DNA of 8,284 nt from Acidobacteriota bacterium (GTDB taxonomy: Bacteria; Acidobacteriota; Terriglobia; Terriglobales; Acidobacteriaceae): positions 1 to 8,284 of the forward strand of contig JAJXXG010000636.1 of the NCBI GenBank assembly GCA_021781255.1, given 5' to 3'. Below the pieces are notes generated by a model. The model was not told the origin of the DNA. It searched no databases and was given only the letters and a program-made list of their open reading frames with translations. Positions within the stretch are counted from its first letter, which is position 1; each line of letters starts with the position of its first letter. Below are positions 5,822 through 8,284 of the stretch, piece by piece. The position numbers were made by a program, and so were the translations under genes.

Positions 5822-7000
5822 ATGAGTACCGCAGTCAAAGCGCACGGAATGGATGGCACACTGGTGGAGCCCGACTGGCCGCCGCTTGCCCTCGATGAAG
5901 TGCGCGCGCTGCTCGGCCTGTTTCCCGCCTGCGGCGAGGCAGTTACAATCCTGTCCATGAGCCCACGGCCGTTTTCTGCGGCCAGTGTTGTCGCCACGAC
6001 CAACGTACCTGTCTTCGTCAAGCGGCATCACCGCTCGGTACGCGACGCCGAGGGCCTGGTCGAGGAGCATCGCTTCATGCAGCATCTGCGCGCGCACGGC
6101 GCAGCAGTGCCGCAGGTCTTTACTTCTCGTGACGGCCAGACGGCAATCGAAATCGGCGAGTGGACCTACGAAGTACACGAGAGACCCGCAGGCCTGGACC
6201 TCTACGAAGACGCGCTCTCGTGGACGCCATTTCGTTCAACGGCGCATGCGCACTCTGCAGGCCAGACTCTGGCTCGGATCCACAATGCCGCAATCGGATT
6301 CGCCGCGCCGCCGCGCAAGGTACGCCCGCTTGTGGCCAGCTTCTCCATCTTTGCATCCTCCGATCCCACACATGCGATGGCGCTTTATCTCGCTGCCCGG
6401 CCTTCTCTTGCCGCCCATGAGGCAACACGCGCTCACTGCGCCAATGTGCTGGAACTGCTTGCTCCCTTTCACGCGGAGCTCCTGCCGCTGCTGCCCGCGC
6501 TCGCTCCCCTGTGGACGCACAACGATCTGCATGCATCGAACCTCTTCTGGAGCAATGCGGGCGACAATGCGCGGGCAACGACCATCATCGACTTTGGCCT
6601 GGCCGATCGAACCAACGCGGCACACGACCTGGCGCAGGCCATTGAGCGCAACATTGTCGAGTGGCTGGCGCTGGTGCAGCCTTCCTCGCAGCCTGATGAT
6701 GTTCCGGTGCATCTCGATCACCTGTTCGCTCTGCTCGACGGCTATGAGAGCGAGCGCACCCTCAGCGCCGAGGAAGCGGCGGCCATCGCGCCAATGACTG
6801 CCCTGTGCCATGCAGAATTCGCGCTCACTGAGGCGGACTACTTTCTTGGCGCGCTGCATTCCCCCATGAAAGCGAAGCAGGCCAGCGATGACTATCTGCT
6901 GGGACATGCGCGGTGGTTTCGTGACTCAGGTAGCCGGCTTCTGGATGCGTTGCGCGGCTGGGCTCGCGCGCGCCGGCACTCGCAGGAGGCGTCGAAGTAA
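5822..7000 (+). CDS. APH-fold phosphotransferase, candidate thiamine kinase
   Basis: 392 residues. This is an aminoglycoside phosphotransferase/choline kinase-like fold (APH family). Lys67 in VFVKRHH (64-70) fits the ATP-anchoring lysine, with Glu81 or Glu82 in the following helix as its partner. WTHNDLHASNLFW (231-243) is the catalytic loop, with Asp235 as base and Asn240 as metal ligand. IIDFGLADR (255-263) carries the DFG-type metal-binding Asp257. The Gly-rich loop is poorly conserved. The family phosphorylates hydroxyls of small molecules, and ThiK (thiamine kinase) and choline kinases share this fold. Its place between receptor and transporter genes under a TPP riboswitch suggests thiamine, or hydroxymethylpyrimidine or hydroxyethylthiazole, as substrate. 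It starts 41 nt after the receptor stop with a weak AGG at 5814-5816. Aminoglycoside or homoserine kinase activity cannot be excluded from sequence alone. Confidence 0.9.
   Translation: MSTAVKAHGMDGTLVEPDWPPLALDEVRALLGLFPACGEAVTILSMSPRPFSAASVVATTNVPVFVKRHHRSVRDAEGLVEEHRFMQHLRAHGAAVPQVFTSRDGQTAIEIGEWTYEVHERPAGLDLYEDALSWTPFRSTAHAHSAGQTLARIHNAAIGFAAPPRKVRPLVASFSIFASSDPTHAMALYLAARPSLAAHEATRAHCANVLELLAPFHAELLPLLPALAPLWTHNDLHASNLFWSNAGDNARATTIIDFGLADRTNAAHDLAQAIERNIVEWLALVQPSSQPDDVPVHLDHLFALLDGYESERTLSAEEAAAIAPMTALCHAEFALTEADYFLGALHSPMKAKQASDDYLLGHARWFRDSGSRLLDALRGWARARRHSQEASK
6984..6989 (+). promoter_or_regulatory. Shine-Dalgarno of pnuT inside the kinase gene
   Basis: AGGAGG, a full consensus, lies 10 nt before ATG 7000 within the last codons of the phosphotransferase gene. 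The TAATG junction shares one base between stop and start, so pnuT can be translated by reinitiation as well as by direct binding. It is the strongest ribosome binding site in the operon. Confidence 0.85.
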
Positions 7001-7665
7001 TGAGCTGGGCAACCATCGCCAACTATCTTGCCGCGCATTGGCTTGAGCTCGCCGGCACCATCACCACGGTGCTGGGCATCTGGCTCACCACGCGAAGAAC
7101 ACTCCTCTGCTGGCCCGTGGTTCTCGCCGCAGACGTGATTTACCTCATCGTCTTTTACCGTGCCCAATTGCTCTCTGATGCGCTCCTGCAGATTTTCTTT
7201 CTGGCCTTCACGCTCTACGGATGGTGGCACTGGTGGCGCGGCGTGCGCGAAGAGGGCGAGGTGCGCATCGTTCCGCTGGCTGCATCGAGCCTGCTGCTTG
7301 CCGTTGTCGCCGGCGTTGCGGGCAGCTTCGCGCTGGGTGAATTGGCAAAGCGCCTTCACGCAGCGCTGCCGTATCTTGACGCCACGCTCACGAGCTTCAG
7401 CCTGGTGGCCAGTTGGTGGCAGGCGCGCAAACACACGGCAAACTGGTGGCTCTGGATCGTTGTTGACCTGGTATATATAGGCGAGTATCTCTACAAGAAT
7501 CTGTGGCCCACTGCCCTGCTCTATGCGGCCCTCGTGGCGCTGGCCGTGCTGGGCCTGCGCGATTGGCGTCGCGCCGAAGTAGCTGCCAGCGAAACCGGAA
7601 TAAACTTTACACAAGATGCAGCGCTCACATCAGCGTCGCCATCGCCAGCCAGCGATCTCGATTAA
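7000..7665 (+). CDS. pnuT: PnuC-family transporter, thiamine-type (PnuT)
   Basis: 221 residues with about seven hydrophobic segments (roughly 14-30, 34-53, 57-76, 90-112, 127-141, 148-164, 169-186), as expected for PnuC-type vitamin transporters of the inner membrane. Family marks are DALLQIFFLAFTLYGWWHWWR (60-80), SWWQARKHTANWWLWIVVDLVYIGEYLYKNL (138-168, with the conserved NWWLW) and LGLRDWRR near the end. PnuC proteins move vitamins by facilitated diffusion, with phosphorylation inside the cell as the trap. PnuC itself carries nicotinamide riboside; family members under TPP riboswitches are called PnuT and carry thiamine. Location behind the riboswitch and next to a kinase gene supports PnuT. 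The start overlaps the kinase stop by one base. A hydrophilic tail of about 30 residues (192-221) follows the last helix and has no recognised motif. Confidence 0.9.
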   Translation: MSWATIANYLAAHWLELAGTITTVLGIWLTTRRTLLCWPVVLAADVIYLIVFYRAQLLSDALLQIFFLAFTLYGWWHWWRGVREEGEVRIVPLAASSLLLAVVAGVAGSFALGELAKRLHAALPYLDATLTSFSLVASWWQARKHTANWWLWIVVDLVYIGEYLYKNLWPTALLYAALVALAVLGLRDWRRAEVAASETGINFTQDAALTSASPSPASDLD

Positions 7666-7703
7666 GAAGCAGAATGCGGCTTCGCAGACTCATCCCCGCT
7701 GCA
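7666..7703. other. convergent intergenic gap, weak hairpins only
   Basis: Between the convergent pnuT and dehydrogenase stops there are 38 bp. Two alternative small hairpins are possible: GAAGC (7666-7670) with GCTTC (7679-7683), or TGCG (7675-7678) with CGCA (7683-7686) around GCTT. Neither is followed by a T-run on either strand, so an intrinsic terminator is doubtful. Confidence 0.3.
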
Positions 7704-8284
7704 TCACACTGCAACCTGCACCGCGTTGCGCAGCGGTTCGCCGTGCATGTAGCGTCTCAGTTCGTCCGCGGCTACCTTCAGCCCGCGCCGCGCAAACTGC
7801 GGGCTCGATGCGCCAACATGCGGCGTAATGAGCAGGTTGGGGCAGCTCCACAACGGATGGCCTTCAGGCAGTGGCTCTGGATCGGTCACGTCTAAGGCTG
7901 CGCGAATCCTGCCTGCATGCAGCGCCTCCACCAGCGCATCCGTCTGCACAACCGGCCCGCGCGCGGCATTCACCAGCAATGCGCCTTGCGGCAGCAGCGC
8001 AAGCTGCCGCCTCCCGATCAGCCTGCGCGATTCCTCCGTCAGCGGCAGAATCAGCACAACCACTTCAGCCATCGGCAACAGGCGGTCGAGTTCGCTCGCC
8101 GCGTGGACCTGCGGCTCGGTGCGCGCGCTGCGTGCAATGCGCAATATCTTCACATGAAATGGCGCAAGCATGCGCTCGATCTCCTTGCCGATGGCGCCGT
8201 GGCCCACCAGCAGCACCGTCTTTCCTGTCAGCTCCTCCAGCATCACAGGGGGATAGTGCGGATGCGCATCCCCGGTCATGCTCG
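7704..8284 (-). CDS. D-2-hydroxyacid dehydrogenase (partial, N-terminus outside window)
   Basis: The frame is open to the window end. The visible 192 residues are the nucleotide-binding domain and C-terminus of the D-isomer-specific 2-hydroxyacid dehydrogenase family, whose full members are about 310-340 residues. The Met encoded at 8277-8279 is most likely internal, because the N-terminal substrate-domain half is missing before it. Counting from that Met, the dinucleotide-binding loop is VGHGAIG (25-31). The catalytic trio is Arg107 (NAARGPVV), Glu135 (TDPEPLP) and His154 (ITPHVG). After the second strand of the fold the sequence is RIARSAR, without the acidic residue that usually selects NAD, so NADP may be used; this is inference. 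The family reduces 2-keto acids (glyoxylate, hydroxypyruvate, phosphoglycerate and others); the substrate cannot be assigned here. It runs convergent to the thiamine operon and is probably unrelated to it. Confidence 0.93.
   Translation of the reverse strand, partial: SMTGDAHPHYPPVMLEELTGKTVLLVGHGAIGKEIERMLAPFHVKILRIARSARTEPQVHAASELDRLLPMAEVVVLILPLTEESRRLIGRRQLALLPQGALLVNAARGPVVQTDALVEALHAGRIRAALDVTDPEPLPEGHPLWSCPNLLITPHVGASSPQFARRGLKVAADELRRYMHGEPLRNAVQVAV

Noticed and set aside
5796..5825. Tiny overlapping frames before the kinase start (ATG at 5800 and 5808, the latter ending in ATGA over the kinase ATG), suggesting a leader peptide or translational coupling.
   Set aside because: They are three to five codons long with no properly placed Shine-Dalgarno. 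They are likely chance in a short spacer.
7471..7480. TATATATAG inside pnuT as a promoter -10.
   Set aside because: It is within conserved coding sequence (the LVYIGEYLY helix), has no -35 partner and no plus-strand gene follows.
7000..7665. PnuC as nicotinamide riboside transporter.
   Set aside because: The family fits, but the TPP riboswitch and absence of any NAD-related gene favour the thiamine-type member. Substrate residues were not compared with known structures, so some doubt remains.
1..8284. CRISPR arrays, tRNA or rRNA genes, insertion sequences, phage genes.
   Set aside because: No regularly spaced repeats, tRNA cloverleaf, rRNA-like stretch, transposase motif or terminal inverted repeat was found on reading the window.

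Overview
The window is a GC-rich bacterial chromosome segment. The large CRTAC1-like FG-GAP/ASPIC-UnbV protein, the enterobactin-exporter-type MFS protein and the weak Shine-Dalgarno sites suggest an Acidobacteriota (Terriglobia-like) genome. That assignment is inference from gene style, not from a marker gene. The outer membrane receptor shows that the cell is Gram-negative.

Layout: (1) positions 1-1089, minus strand: the N-terminal 363 codons of an MFS exporter whose C-terminus lies outside the window. (2) 1090-1295: a divergent promoter region with two short dyads and two TATA-like hexamers. (3) 1296-3155, plus strand: a secreted FG-GAP/VCBS beta-propeller protein ending in an ASPIC/UnbV domain. 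(4) 3156-3461: a strong inverted repeat, then a complete TPP (THI-box) riboswitch with a readable translational expression platform. (5) 3462-7665, plus strand: a three-gene operon of a TonB-dependent receptor, an APH/choline-kinase-fold phosphotransferase and a PnuC-family transporter (PnuT type). The last two overlap by one base. (6) 7704-8284, minus strand and convergent: the C-terminal, NAD(P)-binding part of a D-2-hydroxyacid dehydrogenase whose N-terminus lies outside the window.

The centre of interest is the riboswitch operon. Read together, it looks like a complete thiamine scavenging route. The receptor would bring thiamine or a close relative across the outer membrane, PnuT would carry it across the inner membrane by facilitated diffusion, and the phosphotransferase could phosphorylate and so trap it. 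The kinase role is inferred from fold, operon position and riboswitch control; nothing in its sequence proves the substrate.

The riboswitch leader has two mutually exclusive pairings that can be read by eye. A long hairpin (3423-3461) buries the Shine-Dalgarno sequence of the receptor gene. An 11-bp alternative helix pairs the aptamer's P1/P2 5' strand (3313-3323) with the anti-Shine-Dalgarno strand (3428-3438). This predicts translational repression when TPP is bound.
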